A stretch of 64,000 nt of DNA from Carposina sasakii (lineage: Eukaryota > Arthropoda > Insecta > Lepidoptera > Carposinidae). The stretch lies in assembly GCA_014607495.2 (NCBI GenBank), contig CP053152.1:11577899-11641898 (forward strand), in the 5' to 3' direction. Made by a program: the position numbers and the translations under genes. The notes under the pieces are model-generated. The model saw only the letters and a list, made by a program, of their open reading frames with translations, searched no databases and had not been told where the DNA came from. Below are positions 1-13,329 of this stretch, one piece after another. Each line of letters begins with the position of its first letter. Within the stretch, counting starts at the first letter, position 1.

Positions 1-1371
1 AGTCAATATTTAGCTAAAAATACTTATATTCTTTATTTAGAAATATATAACCTAAATGAGATTTTTAATAAAGATTTATGCTCGTATACATGCAGGTTCA
101 TCAACTTTTCTCACAGACACCTGCACTCTAAAAGTAAACATTATACTCTACCAGAGAAAACCAACAAAATTAACAATTTCACGCTCTCATAACTATCTAA
201 TTAAAACAAGTCTAAAATTTCATATTCTGCGGTAAAATTTGGCGAAGAAATAAGTACACATGTACCGATACTCCGGCGATTTCACATCCCACTTATAATG
301 GAAGCGAACGCTCTTGCGAACCCATTACCTGCTTTGAACCCTAGACGCTCCCATTTCTCACCTATACCGATTTCGCTAAACTAGATTTTTTTTTAAATTA
401 ATCTATATTTGCTGGAGGATTTTTTTGGTGGGAATAACTGATTTTTTGAGGTTTGAAGTGATATTAGCGTAACTTGCATGACTGTAATATTAATGAAATT
501 CAATCGAAAAACATCCTCGCTACTGCAAATAAATAAAATCATGGATTTTACAGTTTTCTTGTTTATAACTAGAAGACAATATACCGTATATATACCGTGC
601 TTAAGAGAATTTAAAAATTATTTAAGCTAAACATTGCCAAAATCTGAGAGATATTTCACATATTTCTCTGTTAAATATTATTTTTATAGTATCATTAATC
701 ATGGTTTTGTAATAACACCTATAATATTTTACTGTAAAATTTTCCATTTTATTGATAAAAAGTCGTATAGCGCCGAACCCGCGACACGAGAATATAACGA
801 ACTCGCATTATAAATGCAAGCAGCATCCCCCGCGATGCATCGCGAACACATCCGTCGAAGAATTAATTTATTTGCATGTAAAATTCTGCAGAAATTCCAG
901 TTAAGAATATGCCCGGGTACGGGAAACTGATCGGAGCTTGAAATGAGACATAACATGGTGGAATATTATTCACATCTCTACTGATATTGAAAATGGGAAA
1001 ATATTCTGACGTTAGTAAGAAGTTTTATGAAGGTGTAAATTACCTTGTCTTCAATGTTATTTTGTTCTATGAAAATGTCTAGATTAATAAACCTAAATGG
1101 AGATAGTTTATCATGATGCGCAAAGTTAAAAGCTTTATTAAAGGAAACTGGGTATTTAACATAACAAGGATGAGGTTCGCAAATAGGTTACTGTCTTAGA
1201 ACTGAGTAACTCTAAGCATAAAAAGCAATACCTATTATACTATTCTTAATAATATTTAAGGATAGCAGCTATGTACCTTGTACATATTTCATGTTAGGTG
1301 TTCGGCACCCTTATTTTATAACTTGCAAACTATCGCAATCTCTAGACAGTGACTGCCAAACATTTCATTTT
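1..1371. other. Gene-free AT-rich DNA
   Basis: I see no supported exon, RNA gene or clear repeat here. A 75-codon open frame on the minus strand (729-956) has no family resemblance and no splice or promoter context, so I treat it as chance. The stretch is probably intron or upstream flank of the large plus-strand gene. Confidence 0.5.
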
Positions 1372-1862
1372 TAACCAACTTCAAAAAAGGAGGAGGTTCT
1401 CAATTCGTCTGTATGTATATTTTTTTTTTATGTATGTTCACCGATATTTCCGTCAATTATATACGTATTTCAAAAATTTTTTTTTGTTGGATAGAGTTCA
1501 CTTCTGAGGTGGTCCCATTTTCATCAGGTCAGGATCAAGGGCAACCACCGAAAATTGTATGCTCGTATGGTGCTTTTATTACGTAATCATGTCTTACTCA
1601 GGTATATGCTTCAGAGTGTCAACATCTAATGCTGCTGTGCTGATGATGAAGCTACAGAACTCCTTAACGGTTAGGAGTTGGGATACAGTACTGCAATTGG
1701 TCGATGGAAATTATTTAGTAGTATGTAGGGCTAACGTGTTACTTAAATTAACATCTGATGCTGCTGTGCTGATGATGAAGCTACATACCTCCACTGTACT
1801 GCAATTGGTCGATGGTTTATCGCTTTTTAGTTAAAGTTTGAAGTCGGTTAATTTTTTTTTTT
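1372..1862 (+). mobile_element. Non-autonomous element with inverted ends (ACTTCAAAAAAGGAGGAGG family)
   Basis: The element opens with TTAACCAACTTCAAA and closes with TTTGAAGTCGGTTAA (1837-1851), which are inverted copies of each other, followed by a T run. The opening AAAGGAGGAGGTTCTCAATTC is a sequence I know as a very common lepidopteran repeat. Inside are two direct copies of a module, 1621-1707 and 1750-1815, both starting AACATCT(A/G)ATGCTGCTG and ending GCAATTGGTCGATGG; the first carries about 20 extra bases. A 91-codon open frame spans this duplication and owes its length to the repeat, so it is not called as a gene. Confidence 0.65.
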
Positions 1863-2039
1863 AAGTCAGTTTATGGTATTATCCAACTAGTGCTCTGTAC
1901 CGACAGATTATAAAATAGGATTCTTATCGGTCGCGTAGTTCAACTTTTGACGTTTAGCAACCCCGACCGAATGCATGTTGGCAGATCAGCCAGCGTATCT
2001 GGTTCCTCATCGTGACTGCATTTGTCAGTGATCGCAATC

Positions 2040-2137
2040 ATGAGTCGTCACATTCAAGGTTCAATGGAGAATGTGGAGCTTGGTGATGGGAAAACGCCAG
2101 TGGTTTTGAACTTCCGAAGTAAACGGCTGATATATAG
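2040..2137 (+). CDS. Weak candidate alternative first exon
   Basis: An ATG in fair context (A at -3) with an in-frame TGA upstream at 2013-2015 opens 32 codons that run into ATATAG|GTAATT. The frame stops just past the putative donor (TAT AGG TAA). The end phase is 2, which joins in frame to the large exon at 62740 but not to 22915 or 46868. A TCAGTG initiator-like motif lies at 2025-2030. Against it: the donor is mediocre, a phase match has one chance in three, and a minus-oriented retroelement tail starts a few bases downstream. It could equally be a chance frame or transposon fragment. Confidence 0.15.
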
Positions 2138-2140
2138 GTA

Positions 2141-2420
2141 ATTCAATATCTATTTTATTTATTTATTTGGTATTAGGAAGACCAACAGCTATATTAAGGC
2201 AGTAATAACAACAATATAGTGACATACCTACAGCTAAATTAAAATATACTCTGAATGTTATTGGTCCTTTAAAGTTTTTTATCAAAACCTATTGACATTC
2301 CTTTCATACCCTTAAAAAATCCCAATCGAATCATTGCTTTTTATCAGCACAATGAACAACTAACTAAATAAATTAAAGCGCCTCTACACAATACGAACTC
2401 GAGCCGTTAGAAAAATCGCT
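2141..2420 (-). repeat. Possible retroelement 3' tail
   Basis: TTTTATTTATTTATTT followed by GGTATTAGGAAGACCAACAGC reads on the minus strand as a body ending in an (AAAT)n tail, a common form of lepidopteran non-LTR ends. No second copy was found in the window, so family and left boundary are uncertain. Confidence 0.3.
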
Positions 2421-2800
2421 CCCTAGAGGTGGCACTTATCGTTGACATTAACTTTTTTGTTGTCCATAACATTTGCATAGTGCGGAGAGTACGCCTCAAA
2501 GCCTTCGGGCGGCGTCGGGGAGCAATCGGCCTATACTCGAGATCATTTCAGACTTGGAAAACTCCGCCGGTCTGTAGGGACACGATAATGACACAATTTG
2601 TAGATCATCCTTAATGGTTGCTTGAAAAAAATTGGTTGAAATATTGCAAGCTTTAATCTTGGTTTTACGTTTATTATGTTTTTATATTACGTGTTTATTT
2701 TTAAGTTGCTTGTATATTTATGTCTGTTTAAGAGATCTTTAATATATTAGTTTGGGTGTACGATTTCTGACCTTTACCTTTATTATGCAGTTACCAAGAC

Positions 2801-3168
2801 TATACAAGGTGTTTTTTGGTCGTCAACGTTCCCGAAAACTATGGAATCTACTCATCATCACGATCTTTTCTCTCCATGAAAGCATACCTGGGAAGTGTCT
2901 GGTTCCCAAGATATTAGGGTCCAAAGTTGAGTAAATAGACTGCGATTTTAATGCACATAGACGCACGTAGCAAGATTTTTTCACGACAAATAATTAATAT
3001 TTGTCTATGAAAAAAATTAGCATAAACACTGGACACTATAAATTTCGCCCGATCATGTAATTTTTTTTTATTTATATCGTTTCTCAGCATTTTTTGGCAT
3101 AAACTTACTTTGTATGTATAGAGTACGTATCCTTCTTTAAGGGTAGTAACGAAAAAATACCCTGTATA
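2801..3168 (+). mobile_element. MITE family A, full-length copy
   Basis: The left end is TATACAAGGTGTTTTTTGG and the right end is AAAAAATACCCTGTATA, giving inverted termini flanked by TA. The interior (GTCAACGTTCCCGAAAACTA, the stretch around 'CCATGAAAGCATACCTGGG', and CACTGGACACTATAAATTTCG) recurs at 7721-8045 and inverted at 55803-56181. The TA target and the ACAGGGTG-type end suggest a Tc1/mariner-like non-autonomous element; no transposase is present. Confidence 0.75.
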
Positions 3169-6100
3169 ATGTACATAGAGCAATTAGCACCATCATCGCT
3201 AAAAGGGAACTATTTGATCTCTTCTACCTACCTAGTAGTATATCGGGCCTGTACCAATGAATTTATTTAATGTACAGATTTTAATGTTGCAAAATTGTCA
3301 CTTAGCTCGTGCCTCGGAAAGCACGTAAAACCGTTGGTCCTACGCCTGATTTCTCTCCGGACGTGTCGGCTTTCCGTCCCATCGGACTATGAGAGTAACG
3401 GAATAGAGAGTGCATCTGTGTTTGCGCACACACTTGTGCACTATAATATCTCCTGCGTACCTGGCCAATCTTTAGTAGAGATTGGTCGCCTTGACCGAAA
3501 TACGGTCGGAGATCATCATCAGTATATCGTTAATATTGCAAATTATCAAAAAATATTATTGCATAAAGATCATAACACATTATGCACAAATTTAAAAATC
3601 GCTAAAATACTTCGCAATATCTCTCACAAAGGGTTCGCGAAAAATCTCGAAAAATTCCCAATATACCCCAGCCCCGCTCGAGCATCGGCAAGATAATATA
3701 AAATTTTAATATCCAATCTCGAAGTTGCCAAATTAATTCACTTTTGAATGGTGGATATTTTGACAGCTGTCAGTCTCAGCGTCCCTTTCGCAAACGAAGC
3801 CAATCCGCTCCGAGCAGCCTCCTGAGGTCATCTCCAGATAATTGGAGAGCATTTTACAACATTATAAATTTAATTGTTAAGTGTCTGTTGAAAATTTCTA
3901 TTAAAATGTACGATATCTTACGGCTACACTCTATCTTATATGGTAGTGTGTAAGTTACAGTAATTTCATTTATGAAGTCTGTAAACAAGTATTTTTATAT
4001 CGCATCAATCAACCAAACTCAGCCAATTCATCGGTTTTGTATTTGGGGAATACACCGTACATTAAATAAAAAAAATTGGAAGCGCCACCGTAGTATTGTT
4101 TTCGTAGCACTTATGCTACAAATCGTAGTACAACTACGCAAAATCACAATGTTGACTACGAATTTTTTCTCTTTACACATAACATAGGTATAAATAATAT
4201 TAATTTTCACGATTTATTAAAGTCGATATTTTAAAAACATAATACCGAGGTTTAAAAAAAGTTTAGATGACGAAATCTCAAAAAAATATTTATGTTTTAA
4301 ATGCGACATACTTTTAAATATAATGTTTAAGGGGAAGACTATACTTAAATGTATACTTGGATTTAAGCGCTGTAATAGGTATCGCCGGCAGCAGCTGTTA
4401 TGATACCGTCCGAGAGTGTCGCCGCACTCGCCCTTAAGAAGTATTTAATGACTCAGCATGGAAGGAGACTCTTTAAAAAAAACATTGTTAGGTCACTATT
4501 TTTTCTGATGCTCACGTGTCGTTTGTGAGGCGTATTTTTTCTATTAATATTTAGAGATATCTCTTCGTCTCATACATGCTTTGTGTTAATATAATAGAAA
4601 AAATCTCATTTGTATTACCATTAATTTTATTGTGAGAAGTGAAAAGTCTGCAAACAAGCAAAATTATATAGATTACAAATATAACTAACGATAAAACTAT
4701 AATATACCTTACATGAAACAACGCAAATGACACACACTAAATCTTAATATAAGTAATCCGAAATATATCCTCACTGGCCTACCCGCATCGACACCATCGC
4801 TAAGGCGATCGCCTTTTTTTCACCCCAACTGCAACCTCCGGCAAAAAATAGGGGAGATTCCTATCTTGTCGCTTCTAATTTACTTATTCCTCTTTTAAAG
4901 ACTTATTTACCTTCAGAATCCTATTGTGTCCCAAGCGGGCCAGATCAGTAATAAGAAGAGGGCCTATCAACGTGTCAAACGTTTTTTTTTTTTCTTAAAA
5001 AAGCAATAACAATTTACATAAACAGCCGGTCCTAGTTAACAGTTAATAAAGGAGATGACGTCGCAATTGACGACCTCTTCTAAATGCTTTTTAGATGGAA
5101 ATGCGACGCTACATTGTTTTACAAGACGCTGAAATGCCATTGTTAGAGGAATTGGCCTAATCTAATCGCTTGTGCTTATGTTTTTCTGTTACGTTTGTTT
5201 TTCTTTTTGTTGTTGACATTTTTTGGCGTATTTTTCACGCACCTGTATCTAAAATTACTAGGGACAATGCGGCGGTTTTTTTTTACATTAAAATAGTTAC
5301 GATATGTGCTAGTAAAGCTCCCCATCAACACTGTAACCACCAATTTTAAATTGCCTATTATTTTTTCCACTGTTCGATCAATCCTCCCCACTTTTAAACT
5401 ATATATGCCTCATGGTTGTATAAAAGGGCTTGTGCCATAGGCCTACCATGCTGATTAAATGCGGGTTGATGGGTTTTTCACCAGAGCCTCGTTCTTTGGT
5501 CAGCGGGACAACCTCGTGCAGGTGAGTTAGCTTGGGCTTAAGAACATGTTGTGAATAACCCTCACATCCCATTGAATATTATATTAGGATTAAATTTTAC
5601 CTCTTATATCGTACATTTATACATCTGCAGATAGAGTGCAATGAACCGGATCGATAGCGGATGGAGGACGGGCTTGGGCGGCTTCAAACTTTCGGGTCCG
5701 CTTTAATGAAACAATTCCGCGGATTTAGGTCATTGTGTACTACACTCACGGTTTACTACGGCTAGCGATATATTGCTGGATTTACAGCTAAATATATTGT
5801 GGTTTACGGAAATAAAATCCCTGGTTTATCTCATTTATGTATTTTAGAAACGGGTATAATTTTGGAATTTGATACAAGTGCAGCTATCTACTGGACCTGA
5901 TAAAACGGTTGAATTTCTTATAAAAACCAACTATTATATTAAGCAAACAACCAAAAAATAATTCAGTGTGCCTACATAATCTGGGATTTCTCTTAAGTTC
6001 GTCGAACCTTTGCATCTAGTCCAAAGGTTCTTAGTCTAGATTTCATATGGCCTACCTGCTTTTATTGTACAGTAACTTGACCATAACCTCAAACAGTGAG

Positions 6101-7720
6101 TCAGTGTCTTGCGCCATGCGCGTGCCACGTGGCAGTGTTGTGAAGCGTCGAAAGTTCCGTGCCATTGCCGGCGTAACGCGCCAACTCGCGTCAAACTCTT
6201 TCGGGGACTCCCATTAAAAACTCCGCCTTCAACTCCAACTAATAGTAATCTAAAACAAAGTTCCTCCGGTTCAAGGTCGCAATTTAAAGTTTTTCGTAAA
6301 GTTCCGTTCGCGCACACTTTTTTTATAAGTGTATAAATCTTTTTGCCGGCAAAGTTCCACAAAGTTTTTGGCCCAGATTGTCATCGATTTTTGTTTGAAG
6401 AGTTTGTTTTTTCATTGTTCTTCTTTACTTGTTTGACGGTTAATTCATAAAAACTTTCCCGCCTGCACAAATCGATAACCATCGTAGTCCGTTTGTAAAC
6501 AAAACCATGTTTGTTATTGTTATTGTCTACATTTTGAAAGAGATTCTACATGGAAACTCAATAAAACCTTGAAAGATGTGTTCAAACCAGTTAACATTAA
6601 AAACCATATCCAGCAAACTGCAATAAGACAAGCAGTTTCCCTTTTTTCGCATATCTAGTAATATTCTAACAATAAAAAGGCATAAAACAATAACTTACAA
6701 TTTATTATTATGGTATGTAAAACAATATACCGCATCATCGCAAAGAATCCGTTAAAGCTCCCTTGCATGAATAGCTCCGCTATTTTCAGCTGCTTCATAA
6801 ATATTGCGTTTTCACGCCGCCTGTAAATATTTTCCCCATCATAGAGGCAATGCATGGAGTCGCCGAAGGGCTCTCATCACCTCGGCCCTGAATATTTTCG
6901 TATATATTGTACGATCCCCTCTGTCTCAACTTATGTAAATGCTGCCCTAACACTTTCTCCGTTTTTCTCGCATTTGCCGCACAATACAGCGCAATTTGAC
7001 GGTGGATCTTGACATTATCCGCATAAAGGCTTTTGACTACGAGTTCGAGCACGGATTTCCAAATGGAAAGTGCGATTTGCAGTTATCCGGGATCCTAAAT
7101 AAAGATGTTACCAAGTCTATTGTAAACGTGAATCCCAATATGATTCCGTTAAAGGAAAAAAGCGATTTTACAAAGAATACATTTTAACATTAATTGCTAC
7201 TTGCGTAGACAAAGAAGGCATAATGAATAGCGTCCCCGTTGTCCGTCTCGGCTGATTTATTTCATGACTTTTCGGATATGCAAATAACATTAACATTCAA
7301 AGACGTAGGTACCGGCGGCGTCCCCTTAAGAAATCCGTGGCGGCCACAGAATGATGCCAATCCAGGGTGAATCTTAATATTTTATGTTGTGTTATTTCCC
7401 TTTTCTTTTTCCTTCCTGATATTATTTATTTCCTCGCCGACAATGAGATTCCCACTTTAGCACGTAATAAAAAAGAATTATTGTTCATCTTTTTATAGCG
7501 TTCCGTTTGGGTGTATTATCGAGATTGAAAGAGTGTACTCGTTTTACACTTCCTTAAACATTGTATTTGTATTTTCTAGGTTTTTTGTCGTTTTAAATTA
7601 CATTTGTGGTATTTTTTTCTTTTATTTAGCTTCGTATTAGACATTACAGTTACGCATACACACCGCCTCAATAAAAAAAGTAAAAACCTTTGCAATTATT
7701 TTTTTTTAACTACATACATA
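3169..7720. other. Long gene-free stretch
   Basis: There is no supported exon here. Open frames at 3295-3696 (plus) and 6036-6362 (minus) lack splice sites, start context or recognisable motifs. 4087-4163 is a cluster of CGTAG/CTACG words, listed separately. 6996-7190 and 7200-7340 are less AT-rich and repeat-free, but I cannot assign them a function. Confidence 0.4.
4087..4163. repeat. CGTAG/CTACG word cluster
   Basis: Within about 75 bases the pentamer CGTAG or its complement CTACG, plus near forms such as GCTAC, occurs repeatedly in both orientations. Similar clusters occur at 17891-17952, 41548-41600 and 48855-48908. They look like a degenerate short repeat family able to form small hairpins; no transposon end is visible. 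Confidence 0.4.
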
Positions 7721-8045
7721 CGTTCCCGAAAACTACGGAATCTCCTCATCATCACGATCATTTTTCTCCATGGAAGCATGCCTAGGAAGTGTCTGGTTTC
7801 CAAAATATTAGAGTCCAAAGTTGAGTCGTATAGCAAGATTTTTTCATGAGAATTAATTAATATCTGTCTATGAAAAAACTAGCATAAACACTGGACACTA
7901 TAAATTTCGCCCGACCAAGTTCATTTTTTTTTAATCAAAAAAAATTACATTGTTTCCCAGCATTTTTTGGCATAAACTTACTTTATTAGATGTATAGAGT
8001 ACGTACCTTTAATTAAAGGTGGCAACGAAAAAGCACCTTATATAA
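7721..8045 (+). mobile_element. MITE family A, 5'-truncated copy
   Basis: From CGTTCCCGAAAACTACGG onward this matches the element at 2801-3168 over its whole remaining length, ending GCACCTTATATAA. The left terminal GGTGTTTTTTGGTCGTCAA is missing; a microsatellite-like ACATACATA lies at the break, so the left end has been lost or replaced. Confidence 0.75.
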
Positions 8046-10050
8046 TTAAGTGCAACATTATTCTAAAAAACTTTGATCAAATCGCTTAATATTAAACTAT
8101 TTTTATCGACTTAAAATCATTCGATACGTCCAATTCAAAAAGCTGCTATCAATTGCACAAACAAACAAACGCAACCAAACATTTAATCTCCAAAACATCA
8201 AATGTTACCTAAACGCAATAATACATCAACCGTACACTTCACATGTAGAGTGATTAACAAGCCCCAGGGGTTGCAAAAGAGTGGAAAAATCATTGAGGTG
8301 CGCGGCCAGGGGACTGATCGGACTATGATGGATGGCGCAGCTAATTGGTTGATGGATGAACTGAAGATATGCCGCAAAACGTCCCGCCAAGGTTTTTACC
8401 GTGGTAAAGTTATATTTTGTATGTTACTCGTATAATTTACTTTTGGTTTAGTTTTGTTGTGTTCACAAATGTTACACTGTTTTATTGTGGAACGAGACAC
8501 CGCCATTAGAAATGTAGGCGTCATCTCGCTTCCACGATGGAAACTTTTCTAAATAATAAAATAATAAATAATAAAATTCATTATTATTGCTTTTTTATAA
8601 AAAAATAAATACTGGTGTCCAAATGTAAAGGCATCATATATCAATATATAAAACTAATATATACATATATAAATGATTATAATCAAAATAATATGCTATA
8701 CCAACATCACAGAAAATCAAACAAATTGAATTGCACCGCGAATCCTCGGTGATCTCGCATAAGTAATCTCTCGTGAAACACAAATTAAACATCAAGAATG
8801 TTGTGTAAGTCGAGTAATAATATTTGGAAATAGTAATTAAATTCCACATTACCAGTACAAAGCAGAAGATACGCGGCGGAACCTAATTTTCATAGCTGAT
8901 TAGACTCTCCCCACGTGGGATCCCATGATTATGACAGAGTCCCTATTCGGGAAGCTCGTGTCATTTTAAATTACGTTCTGTGTACGATCACAGAATGTGT
9001 ACATATAGATATAGTGTTTCGAAATGTCGAGTTAATATCGCCTGTGAAAAAGTTAAGTATGGTTTTATTAAAATGTATCAGATGAATTGGAAAAAAATGT
9101 TTTTTTTTAATACGTACATTATTAAAAAAAATATTTTAAATAATGAAAGAAAACATATGTATAGTATACGAGTAATAAGCTTTACTTATAAGATTTAAGT
9201 TTTTAAAATTATTTTAGGTTCACTCATGCGATAAGCTTTTCTAACTGTGATATTTTATATCTGGTCTTGTTTTATATCTGGAATCAAATGTAGCTAAAAC
9301 GTCGCTCTAGGTACGAGTAGGATCCATCGTGATCCTAGCCTATGTCCGTAAGTAGATAGATAGATGTATGTATATAATTCCTTACAAAAGCCTCAATACT
9401 ATTTTAGACATTTAATAATAATGAATAAATATTTCGACATCTATTGGGTTAATTCGATACTGTAATATTCAGAATAAGGCGAACTTTATCCACAGGACGC
9501 TACGTTGTACCCGTGTACCCCTATCAACTGTCGAGAACACGCGTGACGTCACGGATGTCTTACACGCAAGATCAACGTCAAAAATGTGGGCTTCGGGCTT
9601 CACATAATACACCCTTTTTATTTGCTTTGTAATGTCGAAATATTGTGTAAATCAGATTATATTTTATTTTATTTATTTATTTCTCACACACTACACATTA
9701 CAATTCCATGCAACTTAAACTATACAAATTATAAAAACACGATCTAAATTGTAACGCAAATACATGTGCGCACAAGAAAAGTAAAAGAAGACAAAATAAT
9801 AATTTTATAAATGAGGACAAAGCTTAATTACCTTGTAACCCATAAATATTTACCGTTGTTATATTGAACGGATACTTAAAAACTATAATCTATAAATCAG
9901 ATGCAGGTTCTACAGGCCTGGGTATCAATGGGGTCGTATGTATTTTGCTTCAACGCTCTTATTCTTAATTGTAACTTATCCCTTAAGGACACTTGATTAA
10001 TATGGTAGTACCCACTTTCTTTTCCATGATGTAGGAGTACTAATATTATA
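8046..10050. other. Gene-free DNA with probable retroelement tails
   Basis: No exon is supported. The 77-codon open frame at 8202-8435 has no recognised motif. 9655-9880 (TTTATTTATTTATTTCTCACACAC and following) resembles the minus-strand tail of a non-LTR element. GATAGATAGATG at 9354-9367 is a short simple repeat near the end of a possible SINE fragment (9300-9375). Confidence 0.35.
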
Positions 10051-10055
10051 ACAGT

Positions 10056-10305
10056 CTTTTCTTTACACTATGGAAGCGAGACGATAGGCTGATGCGGGAC
10101 TTCACTAGACAACGGTAATTGTATTTGCTCCCGTGCATTTCGTAAGAGTCTACTCTACTTAAGAATTGAGGGATGTATTGTAGCAAATTGTCACTGATCT
10201 TTTACATTAATCTGCATGCTAGCGTGGCTCTGAGATCTCTTTCGTGATCCTTCGGTTCTGGCAACCCCATTCTTGTGAACATAGCCGTATATGTATGTAT
10301 GCAAG
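10056..10305 (+). mobile_element. SINE-like unit with TATGTATG tail
   Basis: The segment 'GTGGCTCTGAGATCTCTTT...TTCGGTTCTGGCAACCC...GAACATAGCCGTATATG' followed by TATGTATG matches the style of 48590-48812 and 27880-28005 (CGTGGCTNTG, GTTCTGGC/GTTCCGGC, then CGTGT/CGTAT and a TATG tail). The inverted forms are at 18331-18455, 36775-36935 and 42330-42490. Short TATG-tailed units of this kind are common SINEs in Lepidoptera. Boundaries are approximate. Confidence 0.5.
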
Positions 10306-13300
10306 CGAGACAGTAAAGCAACATCTCATTTTCGCAATGAAAACTATGCTGCTGTAATATTTTAAACCTAGGGTCCAGAGCTATATTCTTACTAAAACTC
10401 AAGTTATGGTTATCAAAAGAAATCTCTTACCCGATTGGCGATAACACAGCCATATCATAACATCTTTTACATCTAACATCTAACTAGGTCCTGCATAAAA
10501 CACTTCACTTTTATAACATTCTGCTAGAGCACCTATCTTACATTAGCATGCCGTAATTACGAACGTACAGCTATACTCGAGTCGCTGCATATAAAAGCTG
10601 TCTAGAAAGTTTTCTGTCGCTCGGCTCGGTCGATACCGAGGTGCGCTGGTGGAGGTAATGAACAGCGAATGCTTAATATGGGTTATTATGCCGTGTTTAA
10701 TGGTACAGGTGTATATGTTAAGGTCTTTAGTATTTGACGAATGTAGTGGTATTGATGTATAAATTTAATGGAAAATGGGCAAAAGTGGTCCTGTTAAGAA
10801 CCTTTATCGATAAAACTTGTGCCGATGAATCGCATACATCGGTACAAGCAATATTCTATTCGATTTTTACCACTTTTGCTTACATTTGTAGCAGAGCCAT
10901 CTATAAGACACAGATAAAACCATACAAAATATCTTATTAATATCTCACAAATTCCATGGGTGCAAGCTCTAAGAAACAGTTCCCTATAAGTTATGTTATA
11001 TTTAAAATTTTCGTTGCAGATCATTTCGTTTTCTAGATATTTCTAGATGCTTTCTAAATATTACGACCTTTCCCAAAAAATCTCGATTAATGTAAACCTA
11101 TTAAAATTTATCTTTATTTTATAATTAGTAGGACTACATACCAAAATAGCATCATTCGTTTAAACTACAAGACGCTTATATTTACCGTACTAAACATATT
11201 TATGTGAAAGATCTTATATCAATATGATACCTTGATCAGTATTTAAGCTACCAAAGTCAATATGTCTAATTATTATTTACTAGCAAGATCACCAGATCCT
11301 GCCTCATCAAATAAACGTCCCATCAAATAAACTGATAACCACAGACCCGATCTCATACAACACACCTACCGCAATTCATATCGCTCATATTCTTAAGGTT
11401 TACCTCACATTGCCTGAACCAAAATAACTCATACAGCCGAAAAAGTCTGGAACTAAGAGTAATACACGAAACTGTAAATAATCGACATAGAAAGTGGCGC
11501 TGTTGCAAAAAGGTCAAATATTTCAGAAAGCGTGTACCGGGTAATTTGATTAATTCCCCCCAACACGCACTAAGAAACCTGTCCCAATCGGGTCCAATAG
11601 GGATTTCGTCCCAATTATGTATTAGCGAAAGTTACCTATATCGAGCATGCGAGAACTCTCGGGATTAACGACTTTGTGCTCGGGCTTGTTGATAAGAACG
11701 GGATCGAGTATGGAAGACTCGAACTCCAAATTTTGGTAAAATAATAACATAACTGCAGTAGCTAAAGTAAAAATATAACTGCGAAAATTTAACTGCTTGT
11801 TCTATGGCTAGGTAATGTGTAAAATTTCCTATTATGTATTTATAATCACTATTTATTATACATTGAATAAAGTAAACTGTAATATGTTCAAATTATTTAT
11901 TCATGAACAAATTCTAAATGGTAATAATACTCGTATTTACGTCATGTAAGTTAATATGATAAGAAGAAATATTCGATATTAGATATAGGACAGTCTTTGA
12001 ACACTATTTAAGATGTTAGTTCATAGAAAAATGTACAGAAAATTTGATAAAGGTTGAACAACGTCTAAGGATTTATGGATTATATTCGATTTGCTGACAT
12101 ATTTTAACTTTATGTTAAAGTTTTTTGCTTAAATATCTATTTATAGCAAACGAAATGCTAGAGACATAGTTAATATCGATAGGGAAACTAGCTATATACC
12201 TATATAGTGGGATACAATTAAACCCCTGTTCGTCACGTACGTCGAGGATTAAGATCGCTTCAGTCACGGCATCGTGTCGTGAGCAGTAATAATATTGTAA
12301 TGTAACTACGTTATAAAAATAATCTGGAAAACGTTTATTGTTCCTTCGTTATAGCAAATAACGCCAATACAAGTACTACATAAAATGTACGGAAACAGTA
12401 ACAGTTGAGGTTTTGATATGATAATGTGGGTAATCTCTCCTTCACGAGTCACGTGTGTACAAATATGTAATGGCTTTATACCTATACAATGCCTAAGCTA
12501 TTAGGTCATCTATACATAATTTAATATATATACGTGTCCTGAATTACCTGATGAGCACACAGCCTAAACCGCTGATCTCGTAGTCCTTTGTATGTAGTGC
12601 CTAGGCGCCACAGAAAGGATTTTGCAAGATTCTTACAGAACGAAAGTTAACGGGATTTCGACGATTTACGCGGAGGAAGTCACGGCCGCCCACTAGTCTA
12701 TGGTATAGTACCTCCGTGTATATATATCCGTTTCTCGTGTTCATTCTCTAATCTGAGCTCTGCCGTTAGTTGGTTCAGGTCATACGTAACACGGGTCGAC
12801 GGGAGTTATTTATCGCCGCGGTGTGTCCACACCTTTACCCGCTGCTGTTGACACACTCTATTTATGGGCACAGGCTCACTGCAAATAAATCTACACGGTG
12901 CTACTGGATTAATCTTAAACCAGCCAGTTGAACTGCGTTTAATATAGCTTGGATGTTTATTTAGTTATTGTGGGCTAATGCCAAAAGTATTTGGTTGAAA
13001 GTTGATATCAGATTAGTGGAGGCCTTATAATTCTAATAAAAGATCCAACGAATAAACAGTTATTTTCGAGTTTAGTTAAAAATAATGGTAATCACATTGG
13101 GTACTGGATAGTTTACTAAATGTCAGAGTATCAATTTCATGAATGGTTGTTTCTGCAGTTTAGGAAAAAAAAAATACTAGCCAAAAGAATACTGCAGTAA
13201 CTCCATTACCTATTGCTTTTGTAACGCTTACCCAATTTGTTGAGTAAACTCAAAATATTTACCCACTTTAATTTACATTACAACTTTACCAACTTCCTGC

Positions 13301-13329
13301 ACTTTCGCAAATTAAATACATTTCAAATG
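10306..13329. other. Gene-free AT-rich DNA
   Basis: I see no exon with usable splice sites, no RNA gene and no repeat with a second copy in the window. The longest open frames are about 75 codons and overlap each other on both strands (10734-11024), as expected by chance. Confidence 0.4.

Noticed and set aside
3295..3696. 133-codon plus-strand open frame
   Set aside because: Alternative-start frame with no motif, no acceptor or donor and AT-biased composition.
6036..6362. Overlapping 108- and 75-codon frames on opposite strands
   Set aside because: Mirror-image frames in a GC-richer stretch; no splice or start evidence.
8202..8435. 77-codon frame with a locally protein-like stretch
   Set aside because: No splice sites, no recognised motif and no second copy; insufficient to call a gene or transposon ORF.
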